Shown one piece after another: positions 36,181 to 45,050 of a stretch of DNA of 64,000 bases. The DNA is from Sphaerimonospora thailandensis (lineage in GTDB: Bacteria; Actinomycetota; Actinomycetes; Streptosporangiales; Streptosporangiaceae), in contig NZ_BOOG01000008.1 in assembly GCF_016863115.1 (NCBI RefSeq), positions 182,509 through 246,508 of the forward strand. Direction: 5' to 3'. The notes beneath the pieces are model-generated. The model worked only from the letters and a program-made list of their open reading frames with translations, was not told where the DNA came from and did not search any database. Position 1 is the stretch's first letter; every line of letters begins with the position of its first letter. The position numbers and the translations under genes are program-made.

Positions 36181-37479
36181 CTACGCTGCCTGATCCTCCG
36201 CAGGCAGCCGGGTTGCCTGCCCGTCCTCGCGGGGGCGCATGGACGCCCCGCACCACGCCAGGGTCAGCAGGCCGAGGGAGCCCACGATCACGATCACGAT
36301 GTGGGGCGGCAAGAACTCCGCGACCGCGCCGGCAGCGGCGAACCCCAGCCCCTGGGTGATCATCAGACCCGCCAGCGTGATGGTCAGCGCCCGTCCGCGC
36401 AGTTCCTCGGGGGTCGCGTCGAGGACCCGCTGGTCCAGCCCCATAGCGTAGGTGAAGCCGAGACCGCACACCGCCAGCAGGGCCCCTGACGTCCACAGAC
36501 CGGGGCGGAAGGCGAACCCCAGCAGCGGGAGGAACATCAGCGTGGCGGTTGGCAGCACCATCCGGACCCGGGTTCCTGCGGTAAGCAAGGTGCCGGCCAG
36601 CAACTCGCCGACCACCGAGCCCGCCGGCGCGGCACACAGCAGCAACCCCACGGCAGCCGGGCCGCCGCCGAACTCGTCCGCGTAAGGAGAGGCCAGAGCT
36701 TCGGGGGCGACGGCGAAAGCGGGCGGCAGCCAGGTCAGCAACAGCAGCGGACGGAGCCCGGGGACAGCCAGCACCTGCCGTACGCCCGACAAGGACGCAC
36801 GGGCCACCGAACCGTGCGCACCGTTTTCCGGCTGGCGGGCCGGCCGACGGCGGGTCCCGAACCGGAGGAGCAAGACCGCCAGGCCGAATCCCGCCGCGGC
36901 CGCGAGCAGGGCCTGCGAGGAGGTCATCACGAGGAGCAGCAGCCCGCCGACCGCGAAGCCGATGATCTGGGTGCTCTGCGAGACGAGCCGCAGCAGGGAT
37001 CGGCCGAGCGCGTACCCTGAGCCGGACAGCAGGTCCGGCAGGCTCGCCGCGCGGGCCCCTTGGAACACCGGGGCGACGGTGCCGAGCACCAGCAGCAGGA
37101 CGAGCAGGACGGGAATGGGAATGCCGGGAAGTGCCATGGTGCCGACCACCACGCAACTGACCGCCTGACAGGCCACCATGACGTCCTGGGCGGGATGCCG
37201 GTCAGCCACTGCCGACAGCAATGTTGCCCCGAAGACGTAGGGGGCAAAGCCAAGCGCGAACGTCAGCGAGGACAGCAGCGGCGACTGCGTCCGCTGGTAC
37301 ACCGTGATCGAGAGCGTGATCTGTGCGACGACATTGCCCAGAGTCGCGATGACCTGCGCGAGGAAGATCATGCGGAACTCGCGTACAGCCAGGACCGTAC
37401 GGTACGTGGCGGGCGCGGTGGAAGTGGAAGGGGCGGCGGAGTCGCTCTGCTGAGGGACGCGGGAGCTGTGCTGAGACAT
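36181..37479 (-). CDS. MFS transporter of the biarylitide cluster
   Basis: About 432 residues with 11-12 membrane helices, of the MFS_3/EntS-like drug-exporter type. The loop 2-3 signature is 'YVFGATLLSAVADRHPAQDV', and the middle loop carries 'RRRPARQPENGAHGSVARAS'. It is expected to export the peptide product or confer self-protection. It is convergent with the methyltransferase and divergent from the ArsR-type regulator across about 97 bases with an inverted repeat. Several ATGs exist at the start (37491, 37479); none has a strong ribosome binding site. Confidence 0.88.
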   Translation of the reverse strand: MSQHSSRVPQQSDSAAPSTSTAPATYRTVLAVREFRMIFLAQVIATLGNVVAQITLSITVYQRTQSPLLSSLTFALGFAPYVFGATLLSAVADRHPAQDVMVACQAVSCVVVGTMALPGIPIPVLLVLLLVLGTVAPVFQGARAASLPDLLSGSGYALGRSLLRLVSQSTQIIGFAVGGLLLLVMTSSQALLAAAAGFGLAVLLLRFGTRRRPARQPENGAHGSVARASLSGVRQVLAVPGLRPLLLLTWLPPAFAVAPEALASPYADEFGGGPAAVGLLLCAAPAGSVVGELLAGTLLTAGTRVRMVLPTATLMFLPLLGFAFRPGLWTSGALLAVCGLGFTYAMGLDQRVLDATPEELRGRALTITLAGLMITQGLGFAAAGAVAEFLPPHIVIVIVGSLGLLTLAWCGASMRPREDGQATRLPAEDQAA

Positions 37480-37517
37480 GGAACGCAGCATCCAGACCAC
37501 CCCGGTCGCGGTTCAAT

Positions 37518-37539
37518 GGATTTGGAAATAGCCGAATCC
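37518..37539. promoter_or_regulatory. Inverted repeat in exporter/regulator spacer
   Basis: GGATTTGG (37518-37525) and CCGAATCC (37532-37539), separated by six bases, pair with one mismatch. They lie in the middle of the divergent promoter region between the MFS exporter and the ArsR-type regulator, where autorepression and exporter control would be expected. Confidence 0.5.
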
Positions 37540-37576
37540 ACCGGCCTGTTGCGGCCATGAGAGACAAGGTGCGGTC

Positions 37577-38629
37577 ATGGCGGTGCAGTTGCTCGTGGAG
37601 ACAGCGGACCTGCTGAAATGCCGCTTCGCGCTCTCCCCACTGTGGGAGACCGTCGCCGCCGTACGGACCCTCACTGATCCCCGTCGCCAGGCATACCACC
37701 TGCCCTGGCTGAGGAATCTCCGCCCCCAGCTCGACGAGAAACAACTCTCCCCGCTCCTGACCCTCCTCCCGCATACCGGGTACACACCGGACTTCCTGAC
37801 CCCGCCCCCGACCGGCCCGCTCTCAGAGATCGAGGACGAACTGGCCCGGGTCGCAGACACCCCCACCACCCATGTGAGGGAGGAACTCGACCGCTGTCTC
37901 CACGGGCCCGAACGGAACACGCCTCCGCCCCCCGAAGTCGCCGACCGTCTCCTCGCCGACCCCGCTCGCACCCTCGCTCAGCTCGTCACCCTGATCCGTG
38001 CCTGCTGGAACTGGCTCATCGCCCCGCAATGGACCCAGCTCCGGGATTTGCTCGATGCCGACATCGCCGTCAGATCTCGGCAATTGACCGAGGGCGGGCT
38101 CCATCGCATGCTCACCGAGTTGCACCCCACCATCACCTGGCACGAACTCGGCGCACTCCACATCGCGGCTCCGCACCAGACCCGGCACCCCCTCAACGGG
38201 CAAGGGCTCCTACTCCTACCGAGCGCCTTCGTATGGCCGGCGCTCACCGTGGTGGTCGAAGCACCCTGGCAGCCCACCCTGATCTACCCGGCGCGCGGAG
38301 TCGGTGACCTCTGGCAGTCCTCACCCCACCCGCCAGCGCCACGAAGCCTCCAGCGCCTCATCGGACGCACCCGCGCCAAGGTGCTGACCAGCCTGAGCAA
38401 GCCCACCTCGACCAGCACCTTGGCCCGAAACCTCGGCCTGAGCCCCGCCACCGTCTCCGAGCACCTCGCCACGCTCCGTGACGCAGGTCTGGTTTCTCGC
38501 TACCGCGTGGGTCGCACGGTTTACTACGCACCCACCGCCTTGGGCACGGCGCTGGGCCAGGACCCCGCCCACGGAACCGACACCGCCGGAGGACGGGCAG
38601 ATGACGCACCCATCGTGCTGAAGCCCTGA
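37577..38629 (+). CDS. ArsR-type regulator with large N-terminal domain (DUF5937-like)
   Basis: 350-residue regulator. The N-terminal 250 residues form a domain typical of actinobacterial ArsR-like regulators ('LLKCRFALSPLWETVAAVRT', 'RQAYHLPWLRNLRPQL'). The winged helix is C-terminal, about residues 265-330: 'IGRTRAKVLTSLSKPTSTST', 'LARNLGLSPATVSEHLATLR', wing 'SRYRVGRTVYYAPT'. It is divergent from the MFS exporter with a shared palindrome and is the only dedicated regulator in the transposon, so it probably controls export and perhaps the whole cluster. The ligand may be the product itself. Confidence 0.88.
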   Translation: MAVQLLVETADLLKCRFALSPLWETVAAVRTLTDPRRQAYHLPWLRNLRPQLDEKQLSPLLTLLPHTGYTPDFLTPPPTGPLSEIEDELARVADTPTTHVREELDRCLHGPERNTPPPPEVADRLLADPARTLAQLVTLIRACWNWLIAPQWTQLRDLLDADIAVRSRQLTEGGLHRMLTELHPTITWHELGALHIAAPHQTRHPLNGQGLLLLPSAFVWPALTVVVEAPWQPTLIYPARGVGDLWQSSPHPPAPRSLQRLIGRTRAKVLTSLSKPTSTSTLARNLGLSPATVSEHLATLRDAGLVSRYRVGRTVYYAPTALGTALGQDPAHGTDTAGGRADDAPIVLKP

Positions 38630-38897
38630 GGAACAAAAGCATCCGCCCCGCTGGCCAGAACCGCTACTCTGGTGGCCGGACGGTGATCCCGGTAACCGAG
38701 GGACGACTTCTTCGTCTGCTCCGAGCCCCGGGCCCGGATGAGGAAGTGATCGCCTACACCGGCGACGTGGACTCCGTCCTGCGGTAGAGCCGGTACCGGT
38801 ACTACGTCATCCCGTCCCTTCGGGCACTTCGCCGATACTTGCGCCCGCTTTACACCGGCGCCCCTACCGTCCAGTCCGAGATGGAAGGGGCTGTGGA
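38630..38897. other. Spacer before transposase, possible short remnant
   Basis: A GTG-started frame at about 38691-38788 reads 'VIPVTEGRLLRLLRAPGPDE' and stops at 'TGDVDSVLR'. I do not recognise it and it has no clear ribosome binding site. Nothing else is evident. The promoter of tnpA must lie here or in the preceding gene. Confidence 0.35.
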
Positions 38898-41800
38898 GTG
38901 GGGCGGGATCTGGGACTGGACGGGGTGGTGGACCACTTCACCCTGTCCGGCGACGAGACGGGATGGCTACGCAACAAGACCGGGGCGACGAGGCTGGGCT
39001 TCGCCGTCCAGCTCAAGTTCTTGACCTGGCGCGGCCGGTTTCCCCGGATGCGCATGGAGCTGCCGCCCGATGCGGTCGAGCACGTCGCCAAGCAGGTCGG
39101 CGTTGCCGCGTCCGAGCTGGGGTTTTACGACTTCACCTCGCGTGCCGCGAAGCGGCACCGCAGCGAGCTGAGGGATCTGACGGGCTGGCACGAGTGCACC
39201 AAGACCGACCTGGTCAAGCTCGTCTCGCACCTGGTGGACGTGATCTGGCACGACGAGCGCCGTGAGGAGCAGGTGCGGGCAGAGCTACTGCGGCAGATGC
39301 GCGTGGACCTGATTGAGCCGCCCACCGCGGCCCAGGTCAACACGGTCATCCGGTCCGCGCTGCACCAGGCCGACGAGCGGGCCGTCGCCGAGGTCGCCGC
39401 CCGGCTCGCGCGGGCGAAGGACTGCACGCGGCGGCTGGACGCGCTGGCCTTCACGGACCCGATCGGCACCGGCACCGAGCCGGGCGACAGCGCGACCGTG
39501 GACGGCGACGATACGACGGACGAGGAGAATGTCGAGTCGGTGCTGGCCGACATCAAGGCGCATCCGGGCAACGTCAGCCTCAACTCGCTGCTGGACGAGA
39601 TCTCCAAGCTGGGGCAAGTCCGCGCCGTCGGCGTCCCAGCCAAGGCGTTCGCCGGCATCGGCGTGCAGGTCATCAACGCCTGGCGGGCCCGTGCCTCCGC
39701 GTCCTCGCCCAGCCACCTGCGGCGCTTCGACGCCTCCATACGGCACGTGCTGCTAGCCGCGTTGCTGTTCCAGCGGCAGCGGGAGATCACCGACACCTTG
39801 GTGGAGTTGCTGAACTCCACCGTGCACCGCATCAACGCGCGCGCCGAGAAGAAGGTGACCGAGGCGTTCGTCGCAGAGTTCACCAAGGTCCGGGGCAAGG
39901 CCGGACTCCTCGGGAAGATCGCCGCCGCTTCCCTCGGCGCCCCCGAGGGAAGCGTGCGGGAGGTGATCTACCCAGCTGTCGGCGGGGAGAAGACGCTCAA
40001 GGACCTGGTCGCCGAGATGAAGGCGACCAACGCCGAGTTCGCCCGCTCGAAGCGGGAGGTGTTCAAGTCCTCGTATAGCAACCACTACCGCAGCGGGCTG
40101 ATGAAGCTCCTGGGCGTGCTGGATTTCCGCTCCTCCAACGACAGGCACAAGCCCGTCATCGAGGCGCTGAAGCTGATCAAGCGGCACAAGGACTCCTCCA
40201 CCACCTACCTCCCGCTTGGCGAGACCATCCCACTGGAGGGGGTGGTACGCAAGGACTGGATGGAGTTCGCGATCTTCACTCCCGACAAGGGGCCCCAGCG
40301 CGTCATGCGCACCGTCTACGAAGCGTGCGTCTTCCAGGCCCTGCGCGACCGGCTGCGCTGCAAGGAGATCTGGGTGGTCGGCGCCGACAAGTGGCGTAAC
40401 CCCGACGACGACCTGCCCGACGACTTCGAGGTCCGGCGCGCGGAGTACTACGAGAAGCTGAACAAGCCACGCGACGCGAAGATGTTCATAGCCCAGCTCC
40501 AGAGCGAGATGCGCGCCGAGCTCGGCGCCCTGGACACCAAGCTGCCGAAGCTGCCCTGGGTGACGATCAGCGGCAAGCACCGCAACGGGATGATCAAGTT
40601 CAGCGAGCCCGAACCGCAAAAGGAACCCAAGAACCTGCGCAAACTCAAGAAGGCGATCCGCAAGAAGTGGGGCACCGTCGCTCTCATCGACATCCTCAAA
40701 GAGGCCGCCCTGCGCACCGGGATGCTCAAGGCCCTCGCCCCGGTCGGCACCCGGGAGGCGATCGGCGAGGCGAAGCTCCTGGAACGCCTGCTCCTGATCG
40801 CGTACGCGTACGGCACTAACTCAGGGATCAGCGCGGTCGCCGCCGGTGAGCACGGGCACAGCGAGGAGGAGCTCCGCTACACCGCGCGGCGCTATCTGAC
40901 TGCGGTCGGCCTCAAGGCCGCTGGGGTGGAGATTGCCAACGCCACCTTCGCCGCCCGCCAGGAAACCGTCTGGGGGCAGGGCACCACCACCGTCGCCTCC
41001 GACTCCACACACTTCAAGGCATGGGACCGCAACATCTTCACCGAGTGGCACTCCCGGTACGGGGGCCGCGGCGTGCTCGTGTACTGGCACATCGAGAAAG
41101 GTTCGATGGCCATTCACAGCCAGCTTCTCAACTGCACCGCCTCCGAGGTCGCCGCCGCGATCGAGGGGATCATGCGCCACGCCACGACCATGCAGGCCGA
41201 AGGCAACTATGTCGATTCACACGGCCAGTCGGAAATCGGGTTCGGACTGACCCGGCTCCTGGGCTACGACCTGCTGCCCCGCATCAAGCAGATCAACAAG
41301 GTCAAGCTCTACCGACCCGGCCGCGAGGACGAGGAAGCCTACGACAACCTCGCCGACGCGATGACCCGCCCGATCCGCTGGGACGTCATCAAGAACAACT
41401 ACGACCAGCTCATCAAGTACGCCACCGCCATCCGGGTCGGCACTGCCACCACCGAGGCGATCCTTCGGCGCTTCACCCGCACCGCCTCCCACCCCGTCTA
41501 CCAGGCCATGCTCGAAGTCGGCCGCGCGCAGAAGACCATCTTCGTCGCCCGCTACCTACGCGACCGCGATCTCCAGCGCGAGATCCAGGAAGGGCTCAAC
41601 GTCGTCGAGGGCTGGAACGGCGCCAACGACATCATCTTTTTCGGCAAGAGCGGCGAACTTTCCTCCAATCGCCGTGACCAGCAAGAACTGTCCGTTCTCG
41701 CACTCCATCTCCTGCAAACGGCGCTCGTCTTCGTGAACACCCTGATGATCCAGGACATGCTTGCCGACCCCGAATGGGCCGACGTCCTCACCGACGAGGA

Positions 41801-41933
41801 CAAACGCGCCCTGACCCCGCTGTTCTGGATGCACATCCAGCCGTACGGCGAGGTGCGGCTGAATATGTGCAGCCGCCTCCAGTTCGCCACCCCCGTCCCC
41901 CAGGCCCCGGTTCCCGACCCCGCTGCAGCCTGA
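38898..41933 (+). CDS. tnpA: Tn3-family transposase
   Basis: 1011-residue transposase that performs replicative transposition. The N-terminal DUF4158 region starts with 'LGLDGVVDHFTLSGDETGWL' and 'GATRLGFAVQLKFLTWRGRF'. The C-terminal DDE domain has the first Asp in 'VASDSTHFKAWDRN' (near residue 703), the second in 'NYVDSHGQSEIGFGLTRLLG' (near 773) and the Glu in 'GLNVVEGWNGANDIIFFGKS' (near 904). Length and motif order are normal and no frame defect is seen, so it should be functional. The GTG start fits homologous N-termini. It ends 88 bases before the right inverted repeat. Confidence 0.97.
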   Translation: MGRDLGLDGVVDHFTLSGDETGWLRNKTGATRLGFAVQLKFLTWRGRFPRMRMELPPDAVEHVAKQVGVAASELGFYDFTSRAAKRHRSELRDLTGWHECTKTDLVKLVSHLVDVIWHDERREEQVRAELLRQMRVDLIEPPTAAQVNTVIRSALHQADERAVAEVAARLARAKDCTRRLDALAFTDPIGTGTEPGDSATVDGDDTTDEENVESVLADIKAHPGNVSLNSLLDEISKLGQVRAVGVPAKAFAGIGVQVINAWRARASASSPSHLRRFDASIRHVLLAALLFQRQREITDTLVELLNSTVHRINARAEKKVTEAFVAEFTKVRGKAGLLGKIAAASLGAPEGSVREVIYPAVGGEKTLKDLVAEMKATNAEFARSKREVFKSSYSNHYRSGLMKLLGVLDFRSSNDRHKPVIEALKLIKRHKDSSTTYLPLGETIPLEGVVRKDWMEFAIFTPDKGPQRVMRTVYEACVFQALRDRLRCKEIWVVGADKWRNPDDDLPDDFEVRRAEYYEKLNKPRDAKMFIAQLQSEMRAELGALDTKLPKLPWVTISGKHRNGMIKFSEPEPQKEPKNLRKLKKAIRKKWGTVALIDILKEAALRTGMLKALAPVGTREAIGEAKLLERLLLIAYAYGTNSGISAVAAGEHGHSEEELRYTARRYLTAVGLKAAGVEIANATFAARQETVWGQGTTTVASDSTHFKAWDRNIFTEWHSRYGGRGVLVYWHIEKGSMAIHSQLLNCTASEVAAAIEGIMRHATTMQAEGNYVDSHGQSEIGFGLTRLLGYDLLPRIKQINKVKLYRPGREDEEAYDNLADAMTRPIRWDVIKNNYDQLIKYATAIRVGTATTEAILRRFTRTASHPVYQAMLEVGRAQKTIFVARYLRDRDLQREIQEGLNVVEGWNGANDIIFFGKSGELSSNRRDQQELSVLALHLLQTALVFVNTLMIQDMLADPEWADVLTDEDKRALTPLFWMHIQPYGEVRLNMCSRLQFATPVPQAPVPDPAAA

Positions 41934-42021
41934 TGCGGTGTCCGATACCCCCCACCACACTGGCCTCCTCGCCGACCAGCAGGGAACCAGCGTGGCGCTC
42001 AGGGCTGGCGCCTTCGATCCG

Positions 42022-42075
42022 AAGGCTACTGGCGGGTTACTTGTCACCTGGTTCGCCGCTCGTTAACGGCACCCC
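42022..42075. repeat. Right terminal inverted repeat
   Basis: Reverse complement of the left repeat: 43 identical bases from the outer end, then one mismatch and ten matches. The outer CCCC at 42072-42075 is followed directly by AAGCG. Confidence 0.95.
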
Positions 42076-42080
42076 AAGCG
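42076..42080. repeat. Target-site duplication, right copy (AAGCG)
   Basis: Five bases identical to 31957-31961. Together with the repeats they fix the borders of the transposon to the base. Confidence 0.93.
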
Positions 42081-42162
42081 GGGGCCACGATCGAAGGCCG
42101 CCGGCGACGCCCAGACACGCGGCCCGCGCCGACAACCGCTGGTTGCCATCGTCAACTGTCAT
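42081..42162 (-). pseudogene. DUF4126-like membrane protein, 5' part (split by transposon)
   Basis: On the minus strand an ATG at 42162, with AAGGAG nine bases upstream, opens 'MTVDDGNQRLSARAACLGVA' then 'GGLRSWPPL', running into the duplicated AAGCG. Continuing at 31956 gives 'GALALNYHADASMGGWRSWP' and the rest of the protein without a frame change. Residues 'GVAGGLRSWPPLGALAL' are the typical DUF4126 N-terminal helix. This is the promoter-proximal piece of the disrupted gene. Confidence 0.88.
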
Positions 42163-42571
42163 GGGCGTACTCCTTGCTCCTCCGACACAGCGATGGACGC
42201 GAGCCTCGATCTCATTGATTGGGGTGTGCGCGAGCCTGATCTGTGCGGCGTCGTCAGCCGCCGAGGTCCGAGACCCGGCGGAGCGCAGTTTCTCTTCATG
42301 GAATTCGCCTGCGCGGCGACGCCCTGGGGGCTACCCCGCAAGCCTTGGCCCAAACCGTCCGACATCGGCACTGCGCCGGACCGTAGGCGTTCAACCTCTC
42401 CGCCGGCATGTGAGACAGGACAGGTGTCTCGCCGGGCCGGGTCTCCGCAGTCGCTAGATAACTTGCGGGAATTACCCGTCTCCAAAGCTATTCGGCTCTC
42501 CTGTCTGCGCAACGAATCTCTGTTTCTGATTTTCTGTTTCCAGAAATACAGAAATTGGTAGGCTGTCGCGT
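42163..42571. promoter_or_regulatory. 409-base spacer with AT-rich nested palindrome
   Basis: No gene that I can support. Just before the coiled-coil gene lies an AT-rich block: TTTCTGT (42531-42537) and ACAGAAA (42548-42554) are perfect 7-bp arms around TTTC-CA-GAAA (42537-42546), another palindrome, and TTTCTG is repeated once more at 42523. TAGGCT near 42559 could be a -10 element, which would put the transcription start at or next to the GTG at 42572. I read this as the operator-promoter of the coiled-coil gene. Confidence 0.5.
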
Positions 42572-43822
42572 GTGACGAATCCCCCGGAGACGGGCGTCCC
42601 GGCGAGCACGGCGGCGACCCCCGAGAGCATCACGACCTCTGCGGCCACGACGACGCGGGCCTGCAGGCACTGCGGCGCTGCGATAGAGCAGCAGGTGCGG
42701 CGGGGCAGGCCCAGGGAGTACTGCCCGCAGGGGGCCTGCCAGGCGGCGGCAAAGCGGGAAAGGGAGATGCGCCGGGCCGCACCCGGACTCGAGGGAGCGC
42801 TCGCCCGGGTCGAAGACCTGTACGAACGCATGGAGAAGGGCCTCACGGCGGCTATCGAGCCGCTCGCCCAGGTGCTCGCCGACGAGCTGAGCCCGGCGGG
42901 AGTCGAGGCGAAGCTGAGCGCGGTCCAGGCCGAGGCGCACACCCGCGTCGCCATCGCCCGCACCGAGCGCGAGCAGGCACTTGAGCAGGTACGGCTCGCG
43001 CGCGAGGCCGCACAGGCCGCCCGGCGGGAGGCGCAGGAGTCCCGGCAGACGGCAGAGGAGGCCTACGCCGAACGCGACAGCGCGTTCACCGACGCCGAGA
43101 CCGCCCGCGAGCAGGCGCTGGCCGCCCTGCGCGAGGCGGCGAGCACCGAACGGAAGGCTCAGCAGGAGGCCGCTGAGGCCCGCCAGCGGGCCGAGGCGGC
43201 TGAGACCGCGCGCGTTCAGGCCGTTAAGGAACTGACCGCACGGGTCGATCAGGCTGTATCGGAAGCACGCCAGGCGCGGGCGGACGCCGTACGGGAACGG
43301 CAGGAGCACGAACGGGCCGCCGCCGAGGCCGCAGCGGCGAAGAACGAGGCCGAGCTGGCCCGGCGCGCGCACCGCGAGGCCGAGCAGGCCAGTGCGGCCG
43401 CGCTCGCCCGCGCCCAGGCCGCCGAGGCCGAACGCGACCGCGCCGTCACCCGCGCCGAGGCCGAACGCGATCGGGCGGTCGGCCAGGCCCATGCCGAACG
43501 CGACCGGGCACTGGCCCGCGCGCAGGCGGCCGAGGAAGCACGGGAGCAGGCGATCGCCGAGACGGCCCGCGCCGCCGCTGAGACGGCGCAGGCCAGACAA
43601 CGAGCGCAGGCAACCCAGGATCAGGCGGATCGCGCCGTCGAACAGGCTCGTACGGCCGTCGCCGAGCGGGAGCGGCTCCAGGCCGAGCTGGCGCTGGAGC
43701 GGGCCCGCCTGGCCGACCTGCGGGCGCAGCTCGACGTGGCCAGGGCGGAGGCGGCCCAGCTTCGCGAACGGGCGGTGGCCGCCGAACTCCGCGCGGCTGC
43801 CCCCGACACGCCGGCGACCTGA
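42572..43822 (+). CDS. Zinc-finger coiled-coil protein (KfrA-like appearance)
   Basis: 416 residues. Residues 31-56 hold a Cys4 zinc-ribbon, C-x2-C-x16-C-x4-C, with 'GRPREYCPQGACQAA', a motif recurring in actinobacterial proteins with a short DNA-interacting head. From about residue 70 to 400 the protein is almost entirely Ala/Glu/Arg-rich heptads, a very long parallel coiled coil with internal repeats such as 'AEAERDRAVTRAEAERDRAV'. KfrA-like plasmid proteins have a similar plan (small DNA-binding head, long coil) and autoregulate through palindromes in their promoter. The palindrome upstream fits. Function is inferred only from this plan. The start GTG lacks a ribosome binding site and may be leaderless. 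Confidence 0.75.
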   Translation: MTNPPETGVPASTAATPESITTSAATTTRACRHCGAAIEQQVRRGRPREYCPQGACQAAAKREREMRRAAPGLEGALARVEDLYERMEKGLTAAIEPLAQVLADELSPAGVEAKLSAVQAEAHTRVAIARTEREQALEQVRLAREAAQAARREAQESRQTAEEAYAERDSAFTDAETAREQALAALREAASTERKAQQEAAEARQRAEAAETARVQAVKELTARVDQAVSEARQARADAVRERQEHERAAAEAAAAKNEAELARRAHREAEQASAAALARAQAAEAERDRAVTRAEAERDRAVGQAHAERDRALARAQAAEEAREQAIAETARAAAETAQARQRAQATQDQADRAVEQARTAVAERERLQAELALERARLADLRAQLDVARAEAAQLRERAVAAELRAAAPDTPAT

Positions 43823-43970
43823 GACACATCGGAAAGAAGGCCGAAGCTGAGAAGCCGTTGGCGCCGGTCGGCGCGATAACGGCGGGGGCGCTGGTCACCG
43901 GAGACCTGGACACGATTCGCCGCGAGACTTCTATGGCACCCTCAATGTGATCCGTGCCGTCGCGCCCTGT

Positions 43971-45050
43971 TCACCAGCTGATTTCGGCCGCCACCGGCAG
44001 ATGGTCGCTGCCGGTGGCGGGCAGCACCCACGAGTTCGCCGGTTCCACGCCACGGACCAGGATCTGGTCGATCCGTACCATCGGGAACTTCGCCGGCCAG
44101 CTGAAGCCGAAGCCGTCCCCGGCGACGTCCTGGGCCGAGCGCAGCTGGGAGGTGAGGCCGGCGAACGCGCGGTCGTCCATGGTGCCGTTCAGGTCGCCGA
44201 GTAGAACCACCCGCTCGTTCTGCTCGGCGGCGATGGCCTTGGCGAGCGCCTGCGCGCCCCGGTTCCGCTGAGCCGTCCAGAAGCCCATCCTGGGATTCAC
44301 CCGTACGGACCCGAGGTGGGCCACATACACCGCCAGCGGACCCTGGTCCGTGGCCACCGTGGTGCGCAGTGCCCGGTTGTAGGCCATCAACGGCCCGGAG
44401 TCCATCATGATGTCGATCGGCCGGGTGTCCGACAGCGGCAGCCTGCTCCACAGTCCGACCGTGCCCCGCACCGTGTGGTACGGGTACGCCTTCGCCAGCC
44501 CCTTCTCGAATGTGCCCAGGGTCTGCGCGGTCAGCTCCACCAAGGCCAGCACGTCCGCCCCTGAGGCGGCCACGTCACGGGCGACGGCGGCCGGGTCGGG
44601 ATGGCCGGTGTCGATGTTGTGGCTGACCACCGTGAGGTCACCGCCCGGGCGGGATTTGTCGCCGAGCAGCCCGCCGAAGAGGTTCAGCCACACCATGACC
44701 GGCAACAGCAGCGCGACCGCCGCGGAGGCGGAGCGGCGCCACAGCGCCCCGGCCGACAGCACCGGGATGAACAGGCCGAGCCATGGCAGGAAGGTCTCCA
44801 CCAGGCTGCCGAGGTTCCCGATCCGGTTCGGGATCTTCGCATGCAGCAGCATGAGCAGGCCGAGCAGCAGCGCCAGCACCGCGAGCAGCAGACCACGCTT
44901 CCAGGGACCCCGCCGGGAGGCGGCGCGTATCGGCCGGCGGATGCGCGCGCGCCGGGTCCCGGCACCGGTGTCCCGGCGGCCGGCACCGCCCTTTCCGCCC
45001 TCCGCCGTGTCCACCGGCGTCACTGTCCGTCCTTGCTCACCCGCGGTCAC
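43971..45050 (-). CDS. Membrane-anchored endonuclease/exonuclease/phosphatase family protein
   Basis: 359 residues. After a basic cytoplasmic N-terminus come three membrane helices (about 53-125, including 'LLLAVLALLLGLLMLL' and 'AAVALLLPVMVWLNLFGGLL'). An extracytoplasmic EEP domain follows: 'LTVVSHNIDTGHPDP' (first Asn), 'VLALVELTAQTLGTF' (Glu), 'VVLLGDLNGTMDDRAF' (GDxN) and 'LPATGSDHLPVAAEISW' (SDH). This layout is common in actinomycetes; possible substrates are nucleic acids or phosphoesters outside the cell. It starts at a GTG that overlaps the MarR stop (GTGA), so it is part of the MarR operon. Confidence 0.9.
   Translation of the reverse strand: MTAGEQGRTVTPVDTAEGGKGGAGRRDTGAGTRRARIRRPIRAASRRGPWKRGLLLAVLALLLGLLMLLHAKIPNRIGNLGSLVETFLPWLGLFIPVLSAGALWRRSASAAVALLLPVMVWLNLFGGLLGDKSRPGGDLTVVSHNIDTGHPDPAAVARDVAASGADVLALVELTAQTLGTFEKGLAKAYPYHTVRGTVGLWSRLPLSDTRPIDIMMDSGPLMAYNRALRTTVATDQGPLAVYVAHLGSVRVNPRMGFWTAQRNRGAQALAKAIAAEQNERVVLLGDLNGTMDDRAFAGLTSQLRSAQDVAGDGFGFSWPAKFPMVRIDQILVRGVEPANSWVLPATGSDHLPVAAEISW

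Larger units (their letters stand above)
31962..42075. mobile_element. Tn3-family transposon carrying a biarylitide RiPP cluster
   Basis: A 10,114-bp element bounded by long inverted repeats that begin with GGGG at each outer end and flanked by the 5-bp duplication AAGCG. It encodes a serine resolvase (leftward, near the left end) and a full-length Tn3 transposase (rightward, near the right end). Between them lies cargo: beta-hydroxylase, the 18-bp bytA, P450 bytO, a methyltransferase, an MFS exporter and an ArsR-type regulator. All genes look intact. Intact ends, duplication and target gene frame argue that the insertion is recent and the element may still be mobile. Confidence 0.95.

Noticed and set aside
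38691..38788. Short frame reading VIPVTEGRLL before tnpA as a passenger gene
   Set aside because: Looks protein-like but has no ribosome binding site or recognised family; reported only as a possible remnant.
42488..43600. 370-codon minus-strand frame opposite the coiled-coil gene
   Set aside because: Mirror of the heptad-repeat codons; Gly/Leu repeats without domain signature.
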